From assembly GCA_001931905.2 (NCBI GenBank), contig MSJI02000134.1, positions 1 to 30,138 of the forward strand: a DNA stretch of 30,138 nt, written 5' to 3'. This DNA comes from Cladosporium sp. IMV 00045 (lineage: Eukaryota; Ascomycota; Dothideomycetes; Cladosporiales; Cladosporiaceae). This document shows, piece by piece, positions 19,801-28,312 of the stretch. Under the pieces are notes generated by a model. That model did not search any database. It was given only the letters and a program-made list of their open reading frames with translations, and was not told the DNA's origin. The position numbers and the translations under genes are program-made. Positions within the stretch are counted from its first letter, which is position 1; every line of letters starts with the position of its first letter.

Positions 19801-21645
19801 TGCGGACTGCTTGCCATCACCCTCGCTCTGCTTGCCGAAAGATGCGAACGGCGACTGCCCACTCGCGTTGCCACCAAACACAGAACCAGAGCCAGTCTGG
19901 CCTGCCTGCGAGCCCTGACTCGGGGTTGCTGAGCCCCAGGGGGAAGGCTTGTTGGCACCCATGCCGCCCGTCTGCCCGAATGCAGCTGGTGCTCCGAATG
20001 AAGGAGTTCCGGCAGGCTTTCCGAACTCGGGTTGCTTCGGTGTTGATGCCGGTGGTGCACCCCAGGGAGAGGCCATTTTGCCGAAACCAGAAGCGCTACC
20101 AAAGGCTGGTGTGCTGCTCTGACCAAAAGCAGGCTGCGAAGGCGTCTGAGCTTGCGATGGCGTTGTCGATCCAAAAGGCGCTGTGCTTGTGTTGAAAGCG
20201 CTCGGTGTTGGTTGTTGTGCAGCTGGGGTCTGGGTTTGCTCTGTAGCGTTGACACTAACCAGACCAGAGTAAGGAGTCTTCTGTCGGATTGACTCGTTGT
20301 AAATGATGTGCCAAGCGCTGAGTACACCTTCGTGGTTAAGGGCGAGGAGCGCTGGTACAGGTGTGGCGGATTCATCAATCTCCTCATCGCTTGGGATGGG
20401 TTTCTTGACCTTCTCTTTCGAGCTCAAATCGAGTGCCATGCCAATGACTGAAGTCTCGCTCATGTCGTCTTCCAAGCTTACAGGGAGGTTCGCGCGGCGC
20501 GTGTCTTCCAAAGGTGTGGTGGTTGTGTAAATGTGCGTGATCTTGTCTGCCTCGACATCGTGCGAAAGTGGTGTCTTTGATCGAGTGATGAGGCCGATGT
20601 CAGAAGAGATGGTCGAGCCAAGGATGAGTGCATCATCGAGGTTCGGTAACCATTCCCTCAGACGCTGGATGAAGTGGAAAGCTGGGAGGCGCTCTTCCAT
20701 GAAACCTGGACAAGGGTCCATGAATCTGTGGTAGCTGCAATTTCCCGACTGCTTGTCCCTATGGACAAGATGGTATTCTGCGTCGTTGCGCGGACCCATG
20801 CCATCGGCTCCACCAGCGGGAGGGTTGATCGGTGCGTGAATCATCAAGAAATCCAGAGTCTCCAACCAGTAGATCGCCGTAACGGGTAATGCGATCTCTT
20901 GCGGGTCGCGGTCCTCCATCAAGTGAGGAGGCTTGGGAATGACCGCCTTTACGTTTCCTTGAAGATCAATCTGAGCGGCAGTGCCGTCTGCCAAACCAAC
21001 CACGATCTGCTTTCCTAGTCTTGACCAGCAAGCGCAGCTGACATCCTCCTTGAACACGGGCCCACCACTTGCCGCGCTGACGAGTTGTCTCTCCTTGAGA
21101 TCTGCCAGTACCAGCTTGCCATCGCCTAAAACCAATCCGAACAAGTGAGAGTTATCTTTTGAGGGATTCGGCAGAATTTGGCGCACAGCAGTGCCGTTGG
21201 TAGGTATCTGGAATGCCGGCTCTTTATTCGCGCTCAACAGTCCATTTGTATCATACACAGCCAATCCACCTCCTTCTTCCGCAGAGATGACAAGACAGCT
21301 CTCATCGCTGGAGAAAACGACTTGCGATACTCTCGGTGCCTGGATTGTAGCCTGAGGTGTGAAGGGCTTCACTTTCTCTTTCGAGTCGCTGGTGAAAGCT
21401 TGTCGTACGCTATCCGTGGATGCGATGACAAGAGCGTCTGGTCCTGCAGCGGCGAGGATTCCTCTGCCGGAAGCGATTGACAAGAGTGAAGCAGTTGTTG
21501 AGGGGTACTTGTCGCTCGTCCATGGTGTGGGCAGTAGACGTAGCTTGTTCTCTGATGCGAAAGCCTGGAAGCCTACTTGCTCTGTCTCGATGGACTCGAG
21601 GTCTGTGGCGGCATTGGCTGACGGCATGGGTCCAGATCCAGACAT
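16837..21645 (-). CDS. NUP159: Nucleoporin Nup159 (Nup214-like), single exon
   Basis: The gene encodes 1602 aa. Residues about 20-460 form the N-terminal beta-propeller, which in yeast binds the DEAD-box helicase Dbp5 at the cytoplasmic face of the pore (motifs VGFQAFASENKLRLLPTPW, VVFSSDESCLVISAEEGGG and ETLDFLMIHAPINPP). An FG region follows (about 480-905), including nine near-regular 18-residue repeats of the SPFxSFGKP type. Two copies of APLPPDFLPSK (about 964-1001) and a very acidic block (about 1018-1085) come next. Residues about 1319-1477 are helical with heptads (ELQKLKSRAADLRKQIASR, then LRQAVQKMQKQLAEAEEAMS) and correspond to the Nup82-Nsp1 coiled-coil region. The basic C-terminus is short. 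Role: terminal remodelling of exported mRNPs. The gene is head to head with PUP1. Confidence 0.92.
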   Translation of the reverse strand: MSGSGPMPSANAATDLESIETEQVGFQAFASENKLRLLPTPWTSDKYPSTTASLLSIASGRGILAAAGPDALVIASTDSVRQAFTSDSKEKVKPFTPQATIQAPRVSQVVFSSDESCLVISAEEGGGLAVYDTNGLLSANKEPAFQIPTNGTAVRQILPNPSKDNSHLFGLVLGDGKLVLADLKERQLVSAASGGPVFKEDVSCACWSRLGKQIVVGLADGTAAQIDLQGNVKAVIPKPPHLMEDRDPQEIALPVTAIYWLETLDFLMIHAPINPPAGGADGMGPRNDAEYHLVHRDKQSGNCSYHRFMDPCPGFMEERLPAFHFIQRLREWLPNLDDALILGSTISSDIGLITRSKTPLSHDVEADKITHIYTTTTPLEDTRRANLPVSLEDDMSETSVIGMALDLSSKEKVKKPIPSDEEIDESATPVPALLALNHEGVLSAWHIIYNESIRQKTPYSGLVSVNATEQTQTPAAQQPTPSAFNTSTAPFGSTTPSQAQTPSQPAFGQSSTPAFGSASGFGKMASPWGAPPASTPKQPEFGKPAGTPSFGAPAAFGQTGGMGANKPSPWGSATPSQGSQAGQTGSGSVFGGNASGQSPFASFGKQSEGDGKQSASPFASFAKAGGDDKKTAPSPFGGAAFGKPSEPKPASNFGTFGKSSEDQAGKALASPFSSFGKSNENENKPAASPFSSFGKPSGEENKPAASPFGSFAKPSGDDSKPAASPFASFGKPGGNDNKAQSSPFASFGKPNDGGNKPAASPFSTGGSAFGSFGNNSNTQQSSFASAGQQQSGMPATSSFGSTVTLNSTTGSFASGGAFGSGASFGKSSFGQPSQAQENKTDDKKQSSGLGGLGGFKLGSSFKPDGTAKDDLPKPKEPGASMFGSGFSSSLNTIGKNTDPTTPIKEEPGSTQSPKLNDIPEASTTPASPPKQAKEPEGLASPPGLLTPQGPTNDKPAEKKPAANDAPLPPDFLPSKSKKEPTPAATDDAPLPPDFLPSKPKKADEGADVPIAGSPPLDVGDERFSESASADEEDEGPLEDDDEPDWGSDDEEEEGDDDDDDDEEGDDDDDEDEDEEDDEEEDDRTIEDPKQLSAFESRISAASPKRGERDEQSTTPATEKKTSYTPAGFPKPPTSFAPPPKPQSPRSPSPVRAPSKAPSAQPPSFGKISVPPGKPVERPTQRQKAPTPQPPTQDELDDEEDARIKAILEAPVEPSSDLPEFIAHHNYTGGSDKPGVAGSMEKVFRDVNSMIDTLGLNARSLQSFVDAHSHARDNSGPMTKRDLEDEEGWVFAEFDDLRSLIEGVGKDLDNGRVEDPAGKIADCVDEEKELQKLKSRAADLRKQIASRTDPKQQAEQFNAPLPSETAAQQTELRQAVQKMQKQLAEAEEAMSILRADLASAPSASGEGQAKGGAAGPASNVPTVEAVTNTILKMTAMVEQRSGDVDVLEAQIRRLPRGLANLRLGDDYEDSLVTTLRGSKLLSNTNASRSGSPAASSTPRRSRPQRMAANGDQLGMSGMFGSRFLPSQQPHTPPGRRSVADLGASALGRSTASFSASTSRKKMQDVSVEEAEGWLGREKARRKVLRGLRERVERRGGKIVGVEK
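18411..18590 (-). repeat. Acidic low-complexity block in NUP159 (GAN trinucleotide tract)
   Basis: Some 60 codons are almost all Asp/Glu and include runs of GAT and GAC codons seen on the plus strand as TCATCATCATC near 18464-18481. The stretch is coding and in frame, but slippage-prone. Confidence 0.8.
19362..19856 (-). repeat. 54-bp coding tandem repeats: FG array of NUP159
   Basis: Nine degenerate units of about 54 bp encode the 18-residue pattern SPFxSFGKPxxxxNKPAA (residues about 597-761). Examples are FSSFGKPSGEENKPAASP and FASFGKPGGNDNKAQSSP. One unit is 17 and one 19 residues long. Units differ by many synonymous and acidic/polar changes, so the array is old rather than a recent expansion. 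Confidence 0.85.
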
Positions 21646-22236
21646 GATTGCGTGAGGGTGACCTTATTGGCCTGGAGGACCGTTCAAATGAATGTATGGC
21701 CTAGAAGATGTCTCGTTCTAGACAGGCGCTCTCGCGCTCTTCTCCAAGCTTTGATCAGCCCGTCGAGGCGAGTGCGTTTTGCGGGATAGTAGAATGGCGA
21801 TGTTTTTTGAAGTTCGTAGTGTTGCGCGTAAATCTCCCGAGTGTTCAACAGGAGTTAGGTAGTGGAGTGACAAGCGTAAATAAGGTGTTGGTGTTTGGAT
21901 AACTTTTTGGCCGCGATGGGCGCGTTGTTGGTGGTGGAGGGTGTGGTAGAGAAGTTTGCCCGAGCTCTGTTTCTCTGGTACGCGGAGAGCTTCAAGCAAC
22001 AGCAGACAGCAGCAGCAGCAAGCGGCCGAGCTGCCGTCACTGACAGGCGGCAACCAGCTGCATCATCAATAGACACTCCCACCACTTCACTTACACCACC
22101 ACCACCGCCAATACAAACAATCAACATCCACCAACTACATCCACCTGATTCTCACTACATACTCGACATTACTGGTCCATCGAGACAACCCACCCCATCC
22201 ACATAGCCACAGCGACAGACACATCACATCACAACC
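21646..22236. promoter_or_regulatory. Bidirectional promoter region NUP159 / PUP1
   Basis: 591 bp separate the two start codons. A CAG-rich stretch (about 21998-22021) and a C/A-rich leader before the PUP1 ATG (CACAACCATGCC) are visible. I looked for the yeast Rpn4 proteasome element GGTGGCAAA and did not see it. Confidence 0.5.
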
Positions 22237-23133
22237 ATGCCGGGCTTCGACTTCTCAAACCACAACCGCAACCTCGCCCTCCACGCCAAAGGCGTACCTC
22301 TCCCCAAAGCCACATCTACCGGAACGACCATCGTCGGCGCCCTCTACGATGGCGGCGTCGTCATCGCCGCCGACACCCGCGCAACCAGCGGTCCCATAGT
22401 AGCAGACAAGGTATGTTGAGAAATCTCCCACATTCATCCCTCTACTTGAAAGAACCCCCCAAACTGACTTCCTCACCAGAACTGCGAGAAGCTGCACTAC
22501 ATCGCACCGCAAATCTGGTGCGCGGGCGCCGGCACCGCGGCCGACACCGAGTTCACCACGGCCCTGATGTCCTCCAACCTCGAGCTGCACTCCCTCTCGA
22601 CCGGCCGCAAACCGCGCGTCGTGACCGTCATGACCATGCTGAAGCAGCACCTGTTCCGGTACCAAGGCCACATCGGCGCGTACCTGGTAGTAGCCGGCTG
22701 CGACCCTACGGGCGCGCACCTGTTCACCGTGCACGCTCACGGTTCGACCGACAAGCTGCCGTACGTGACGATGGGCAGCGGCAGTCTGGCGGCGATGAGC
22801 GTGTTCGAAACGCAGTGGAAGCCGAACCTGACGCGCGAGGAAGCCGTGTCGCTGTGCGCCAACGCCATCGAAGCGGGTATCTGGAACGATCTGGGCTCGG
22901 GGTCGAATGTGGACGTGTGCGTCATCACAAAGGAGAAGACGGAGCTGCTGAGGAATTACCTCACGCCCAACAAGAGGGAGACGAAGAAGCGCGACTACAA
23001 ATTTCAGCGCGGCACGACGGCCGTGTTGAACGAGAAGGTCATCACCAAGGAGGATATCACCAAGTACGTCACGGTGCAGGACATTGGTGATGGTGAGCCG
23101 GGCGTTGGGGAGAAGATGGAGGTCGACACTTAG
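22237..23133 (+). CDS. PUP1: 20S proteasome subunit beta-2 (Pup1), catalytic
   Basis: Exons 22237-22410 and 22480-23133 flank a 69-nt intron (donor GTATGT, acceptor CAG), giving 275 aa. The propeptide of 29 residues ends in KATSTG and is followed by TTIVGAL; T30 is the predicted N-terminal nucleophile exposed by autocleavage after G29. D46 (Asp17 of the mature protein) and K62 (Lys33) complete the active site, and [10 protein letters not shown] and [10 protein letters not shown] are typical beta-2 motifs. The long C-terminal arm ([13 protein letters not shown] onward), which wraps the neighbouring beta-3 subunit, is present. Beta-2 carries the trypsin-like activity. The intron falls between K58 and N59. 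No odd feature is seen. Confidence 0.96.
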
Positions 23134-23824
23134 GAGTTGGTCGATTTGCCGTGATGGACTTTGTCCTGGTTGAGAGATGAGAGAAAGAAATGCGAGCTCT
23201 CTGATGACATGGGAAAGCCGCTGCTTGCGATAGGAGCGTGTAATCGCTCTGTACCATGGGTAGCATAGACATGCCGGGGTGGCGTCAAGCGGCGCAAGGG
23301 ATATATGTCTGAAGGAGAGGAAAGAGAGCATGAATGTATCAATACATAGGCCAGCCGACCTCCGGCTGGCGTTCCAGTAGGCATTGCCACGAATTTCAAT
23401 TTTAGTATCTCAGATCATCACTTGGTCGAAGAATTACTTGCTTGGTGAGATTCCGTACTATAAAGCCGAATCATAAGAGGGTAAGAGGAGAGGAGTAGGC
23501 TGTAGGGCGTCTTTCTTTTTAATATGTTCGTTTGCTCCATTGATAGAGTATGTTATATGTACAGGCATGTATTTTACAATCTGGCAAGGGCATCATCACT
23601 CTGGGCTTCCGGCCAAAGACCACTCCAATTTCAATCCACGATGTCTCGTCTCCAAAGCACCGTATACACACTAGAAGACAATTTCCTAATATCCCCTCAG
23701 ACGCAAACCATGACGAAAGCAGCATTCCGACCCTTGCAAACCAGCAGCAGCCCGCCTCTTTTCATCCTCATCCAGCCCACCCTCCATCCATGGGAATCCC
23801 CAATACCCAACTCAAAAGCAAGAA
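23134..23824. other. Convergent intergenic region after PUP1
   Basis: 691 bp lie between the PUP1 stop and the stop of the next minus-strand gene. They should hold both 3' UTRs. The right part is pyrimidine-rich on the plus strand. Frames here lack coding character, and no RNA gene or repeat is recognised. Confidence 0.5.
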
Positions 23825-24469
23825 TCAAACAATATCAACCTCCTTCCTCTCCCTCCCCTGCTCCCTCACCAACCCCAACACCCCCTCCCCTCCCAACCGC
23901 GCCACAACCCCCTCCCTCAACCCCATCTTCCGCTCAATCTCCCCCCCACTCCTCCCCTTCACATCCCTCTCAAACAACACCTGCCTAATCGTCCAAACAT
24001 CCAAAAACTCCCTTCCCACAAACCCCTTGCCCCGCTTCGCCAGCGCCTCGCTCTCCTCTTCCGCGCGGGCCTGCAAGCGCGCTCGCGCGTCCAGCACCGC
24101 GATGGCGGGGTTGGTGCGCGGGTTTGGCGCGGAAGCGGGGGAGGTGTTGAATGCTGAGCTGGGTGAGAGGGTCGGGTTGGGTTGTACGGGGCCGAGGTGG
24201 CGGAGGGAGCGGGCGAAGTCGGGGTCGGAGGCGTCGAGGTTGATGGTTTCGCTGCGGTTCGGGGAGGCGTGAGGTTGGGGTTTGGGGGTTGGGCCGGCGG
24301 TGTGCGAGGGCGCGGGGGGTGGGGGCCGGGTGGCGTTTGTGTGGGTGTTTGGTGGTTGTGATTGTGAGGTGGGAGATGCGCTGGGGCGAGGCCCTTTGGG
24401 TCCTTTGGGGTATTGCCGGGTTGCGGCGCCGGCTGCTGCGCGGGAGGCTTTGGATCCGGAGGCGCCCAT
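23825..24469 (-). CDS. Uncharacterised fungal protein with N-myristoylation-type start and C-terminal helical domain
   Basis: This is a single-exon gene of 214 aa with no function I can name. The start MGASGSKASRAA fits an N-myristoylation signal (G2, S6, K7), and an A-rich leader ending AACAATGGGC supports this ATG. Residues 20-75 are Pro/Ser/Thr/Asn-rich and probably disordered. A short motif ETINLDASDPDFARSLRHLG (about 73-92) followed by PVQPNPTLSPSSAFN looks conserved. The C-terminal third is helical: AIAVLDARARLQARAEEESE, then GREFLDVWTIRQVLFERDVK and GGEIERKMGLREGVVARLG, a pattern like a helix-turn-helix. I recall similar unannotated proteins in other Pezizomycotina. A membrane-tethered adaptor is one inference; DNA binding by the helical part is another. 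Neither is shown. Confidence 0.75.
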   Translation of the reverse strand: MGASGSKASRAAAGAATRQYPKGPKGPRPSASPTSQSQPPNTHTNATRPPPPAPSHTAGPTPKPQPHASPNRSETINLDASDPDFARSLRHLGPVQPNPTLSPSSAFNTSPASAPNPRTNPAIAVLDARARLQARAEEESEALAKRGKGFVGREFLDVWTIRQVLFERDVKGRSGGEIERKMGLREGVVARLGGEGVLGLVREQGRERKEVDIV

Positions 24470-24982
24470 TGTTTTTTTTTTTGTTTGGTGGTTTGGAGCT
24501 GTTGTTTTGTGTAAGATGAGAGGTAAGGATGTGGTGTTTTGTGTGGTGGTTGTGGCTCAATGAGCAGTGTCGTGCAGTGTATAAGTGAGGTGTAGAGACG
24601 AAGCCAAAAAGTTCCAGGAAACTCATGAAGTCATCTGGAGCTTGATGTTCCTCGGCTTTGGAGACTGGAGCTCTTTAGCAAGCAAGTTCTGGAATTGGCT
24701 CCGTCTACTTGATAGCCAAACATTTCATACACTTTATTAGGTATTCATGAAATTGATCAAGACTATCATGGCTCTCAAGAGCACACGAAACATCTCGGCC
24801 GTGATATCCTCGTCTTTGATAACCTCTGCACGCCGTCACACCAACGAGACGAATGATAATCACCCATCAACACCAAAAAGTCAAACCACCGCAAAATAGA
24901 AGGGTGAACCTCTTTTCCATTCCCACGAGCTCGACGCCCGCTAGTCTATCATGATCATTACTCCCTAGAATGCACTTTTCAT
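24470..24982. other. Intergenic: promoter of the small protein and 3' region of the kelch/BTB gene
   Basis: 513 bp lie between two minus-strand genes. A T11 run directly left of the window position of the ATG (24471-24481; A-rich on the transcript strand) lies in the leader of the small gene. The rest is unremarkable, and no further gene is supported. Confidence 0.5.
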
Positions 24983-27900
24983 CTAAGCAATCCCCAATCC
25001 AACCCTCGTTCCCTCTCCCATGCCCTCACTCCTCCCCCTCTCCCTCATCCTTCTGCCCTCCATCAAACCCCTCAGACCTCTCTTCTGCAAACCCACCACA
25101 GCGCTCAGAGCGCCGGTCCACACCTCCTTCTCGCGATCGCCCCTGCCCGTCAAGCTCCTGGCGCTCAGACTCATCTCGCTGCCGCTCATGCTGGCATCTG
25201 TCGCCGCGCTGCCTGGTACGTCCTCGTCGTCCGTCTCCTCGGACAGAGATTGGCCGGGGCGGAGGGTGTTGCGCGTGTTTCGCCCGTTGGCCATGTCGGT
25301 GTCGATGCGCAGATTGGCGCTGGAGCGCGTGCCGAAACCGTTGACGGAGAGGGAGTCAGCGTTGGCGAGGCTGGCGCCGCGCAAGGGGATGACGCTTTCT
25401 CTGGCGCGGCCGTTGGAAGCTGCGAACTGGATGCCGTCACCTCCACCGGCGCCCATGGCTGCGGCGTTGAAGATTGCTGCGGCGTTGCGGCCGTCGAGGG
25501 ACTCGTGTAGTCTTTGCACAACTGCTTCCAGCAGACCGTCGATCTTGTATGGGCGCGCGAGCTGAAGAAGCGAGCAATAGATCTGTGGTGTCGCCAGTGA
25601 TGAAGGCGGTGATGGCAGGGTGCCAGTGTACAGATAATGCAGCATTGCTTGCAATGTAGGTGCTGTATGAGGCAAGTAAAGCAATCTCGGACGAGAAGGT
25701 GGTGGCACCAAGCGAGCGTCTGGGACATCAGAGGCATTATTGTTGGCTGAGCTGGTGTTGGTAGAGCCAGATGGACCAGCAGGGGTGATGGTCAAGCTGG
25801 AATTGCGTTGACCATGACCAGAAAGACCGCCGCGAAGGGTAGACGTATCGGTGTCAAGCGACCCGCCAGACAGTGATTCCCGCAAGAGATGTGTGAAGTA
25901 GGGACCCCATCGTCGTGAGATCAGGCGAGAGTTGACTGCTATGCGTGTGCCGTCGATCGCTAAGAAGTCCATGTCTGCCAGCTCTCGTAAGTGCATAGAT
26001 TGCACACCAAGCGATTCAGTTGCTTGTGGAAGTTGGCGTCCTGCTAAAGACATCTCATTCGACAGTTGCGGTGCATTTGCACTCGCAGAAATGTACGCCG
26101 AAGTTGGCTCTGCTGTCCTTGGGTTATCGTACAGCCCAAAAGATTCAAGCTCGACCAGGCAGATGTTGGAGAAGTTGATGCGTCTGTTGTTGTAATCATC
26201 GACAAGACTGCGCTTCCTATTCCCAAGGATCACGAAGGCATTCCTCCGACTCCACAGCACGCCTCTGTTCCAGCTGCCTTGACTGAAGATGCTGCCGCTA
26301 GCATCAATGCGGCTCCATGAAAGGGTGCGCAGATCAAGCGCCCAGAGTGCATATTCCTGCTTAGAGGATGTCAGGAAAGTGCCAGAAACAACAAAGTGGT
26401 TGTCGATGACACCTCCATTAGGGAAACGAAGACCAGGAGGCGAAATTTCTGTCCTCATAGGCTTCTCTGTCAGCGTGCCATCTGTCAGTCGCACTTGAAG
26501 CTCGAGTTTGACATCGAGGAAATTGTAGTTGGAATAGATGAGCATAGGAGCGCCCGACCCGATCGGCGCAGACTCGTCTTCATCGTCGGCATCAGCGTCC
26601 GCATGAGGACCGGCTCCGATCTGTTCAGCGGTCATAGTGGGAAGAGGCGCGACGACGCTGCGATAAGCGCCACAGCTTCTTCCCATTCCCGTAGTGCCTG
26701 TCCATTTCAGGCTGCGTAGGTTGAAAATACTGATCTGCTCGATATAGTGGTTCGCGCTGTCCTGGCCGCCGACCACAACCATCTCTGCTCCACCTGTGCC
26801 GTCAAGAGAGACACCAAGTGTGCCTTGGTTTGGGTTGCTGCCAGGTGCATTGTGGTGCACAGCAGACATTGGGGCATTCGATGAGGTGAACACGGCTGAT
26901 GAGGGAAGGATGGCAGTGCAGTGAGCGTATCGTCCTTGCGGAGCGTCGGGTGTCGCCACTTTCATCCATGTGCGCGAGGGTGCATCGTAAATGTGAATGT
27001 CAGACATGACGACAACTTCTGATTGGCCGTCTCCTGTAGCATCCGCACCCGGAGCGGGAGACATGCCACCGTAGCATACGAGTTTCGTATCACCCAAAGC
27101 GCAGACACTGTGAAAGTAGCGAGGCGCAGGAATATCGCCCTTGGTATCCAGCTTTGTCCAGTGACGCCGGATCAAATCCAGCTCGTAAAGATTAGAGGTC
27201 AGTTGAGGTTTAGCGCGAGAAAGTCGTCGTCCACCGAAGACATAGAGCTTATCACCAAGAATGGTGGTAGTGGCACCAACCAGAGGGTGAGGCTCTTTAC
27301 CTGTGGTTCGGTGGACATTGCATACAAGACCAGACAGGTTTGAATGAGGCCCTGGTGTTTGGGTTGGAGGGGTGTGCCCGACGCCTGGTGAAGGACCGGA
27401 CATCGAATGCCCAGGCGTGTGTGTAGGCCGCTGCGGCTCATCATGTGTGGATTCAGCTTCTGAAGCAGATTCGTACTCTGCTCTCATGCCTACCAGGCTA
27501 GACTGGCTACTGTGGGCGCTGGAGAGATGCGCATTGCTGCTCTTGTTTGAGAGGCTTGTGTAAAGCCCAGTTGGCGAGGGCTCGGAAGGATGGGAGTCCA
27601 TCGTGTTGGTTCGACTGATTTCGGGTGACGGGAGAGAAATATCAGGCGGCGAGAGAGGGCTGACGTTGGCAAAGGTGTCTACAAATGTTGACTTTGTCAA
27701 GCTGAGCCGAGGTGGAATGTTCGGCCGTTTAATGACAGGCTGCGCCCAGTCAGGTATCTTTATCTCAACATGCCTCGGCCGTTCACGAAAGGAGTCGACT
27801 GAGGTATCACGGACTGTCACTCCGTAGCCTCCGTGATCGATGTACGAGGGCTGCGGTGAGCCAGAAGCTGAAGTAGCAAAAGTCGAAAAGGAGCCGTTCC

Positions 27901-28312
27901 GGGTCTCGTTGACGGGACTTGTTCTGTCGAACAACTGGTAGTCCGGGATTACAATTGGAATGTGCTTGGGTCGTGTGGTGCTCTGACCACGCGGTGAAGT
28001 AGGTGGTAGCTCAAAAACGTCGAGTGGTGGAGTTGAAGAAGGTGTCGGGGTTAGTGAGAATTGATGATCCGAGTCTGCCTCCAAAGGTAAATGCTTGGTT
28101 GTTGCTGGGCTTGCCCCGTCTTGAGCACGCTTTCTGTTGGAGAAGGACTTGGCCTTTCTCGCAAGCCTCTGTTTCTTGGGTGACTTGCGCTCGTCAGCAG
28201 CTTCAGGTTTCTTCGTGGAGCCGTGGTCCTTGGAGTTCCTGAAGCTCGACCAGAAAGGCTGTGATGAGTCGGTCTGTGGGCTGTGCGCCGCGACACCTAG
28301 AGGGAGTGCCAT
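24983..28312 (-). CDS. Kelch-repeat / BTB protein (Ral2- or Mds3-like)
   Basis: This is a single-exon gene of 1109 aa. The first 320 residues are Ser/Pro/Thr-rich with basic patches (KKQRLARKAKSFSNRKR). Kelch repeats span about 325-720: LVGATTTILGDKLYVFGGRR, IPAPRYFHSVCALG, VCYGGMSP, GRYAHCTAILPSS and VVVGGQDSANHYIEQISIFN, the GG plus Tyr/Trp spacing of a beta-propeller. A BTB-like domain starts near 780 (MDFLAIDGTRIAVNSRLISR) and continues after a roughly 60-residue Ser/Asn-rich insertion with LQAMLHYLYTGTLP and LLQLARPYKIDGLLEAVVQR to about 960. The tail is low complexity. Fungal kelch/BTB proteins of this layout include fission yeast Ral2 (Ras1 activation) and Mds3/Pmd1 regulators; which one is orthologous cannot be settled here. 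Upstream ORFs may control translation. Confidence 0.85.
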   Translation of the reverse strand: MALPLGVAAHSPQTDSSQPFWSSFRNSKDHGSTKKPEAADERKSPKKQRLARKAKSFSNRKRAQDGASPATTKHLPLEADSDHQFSLTPTPSSTPPLDVFELPPTSPRGQSTTRPKHIPIVIPDYQLFDRTSPVNETRNGSFSTFATSASGSPQPSYIDHGGYGVTVRDTSVDSFRERPRHVEIKIPDWAQPVIKRPNIPPRLSLTKSTFVDTFANVSPLSPPDISLPSPEISRTNTMDSHPSEPSPTGLYTSLSNKSSNAHLSSAHSSQSSLVGMRAEYESASEAESTHDEPQRPTHTPGHSMSGPSPGVGHTPPTQTPGPHSNLSGLVCNVHRTTGKEPHPLVGATTTILGDKLYVFGGRRLSRAKPQLTSNLYELDLIRRHWTKLDTKGDIPAPRYFHSVCALGDTKLVCYGGMSPAPGADATGDGQSEVVVMSDIHIYDAPSRTWMKVATPDAPQGRYAHCTAILPSSAVFTSSNAPMSAVHHNAPGSNPNQGTLGVSLDGTGGAEMVVVGGQDSANHYIEQISIFNLRSLKWTGTTGMGRSCGAYRSVVAPLPTMTAEQIGAGPHADADADDEDESAPIGSGAPMLIYSNYNFLDVKLELQVRLTDGTLTEKPMRTEISPPGLRFPNGGVIDNHFVVSGTFLTSSKQEYALWALDLRTLSWSRIDASGSIFSQGSWNRGVLWSRRNAFVILGNRKRSLVDDYNNRRINFSNICLVELESFGLYDNPRTAEPTSAYISASANAPQLSNEMSLAGRQLPQATESLGVQSMHLRELADMDFLAIDGTRIAVNSRLISRRWGPYFTHLLRESLSGGSLDTDTSTLRGGLSGHGQRNSSLTITPAGPSGSTNTSSANNNASDVPDARLVPPPSRPRLLYLPHTAPTLQAMLHYLYTGTLPSPPSSLATPQIYCSLLQLARPYKIDGLLEAVVQRLHESLDGRNAAAIFNAAAMGAGGGDGIQFAASNGRARESVIPLRGASLANADSLSVNGFGTRSSANLRIDTDMANGRNTRNTLRPGQSLSEETDDEDVPGSAATDASMSGSEMSLSARSLTGRGDREKEVWTGALSAVVGLQKRGLRGLMEGRRMRERGRSEGMGEGTRVGLGIA

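Noticed and set aside
17907..20387. Long alternative minus frames (up to 383 codons) and plus frames inside NUP159
   Set aside because: They are rich in Arg/Ser/Leu because of the repetitive FG and acidic codons of the real frame; no domain is seen.
22255..23331. 358-codon minus frame opposite PUP1
   Set aside because: It spans the PUP1 intron and both exons antisense; the plus strand encodes a nearly invariant proteasome subunit.
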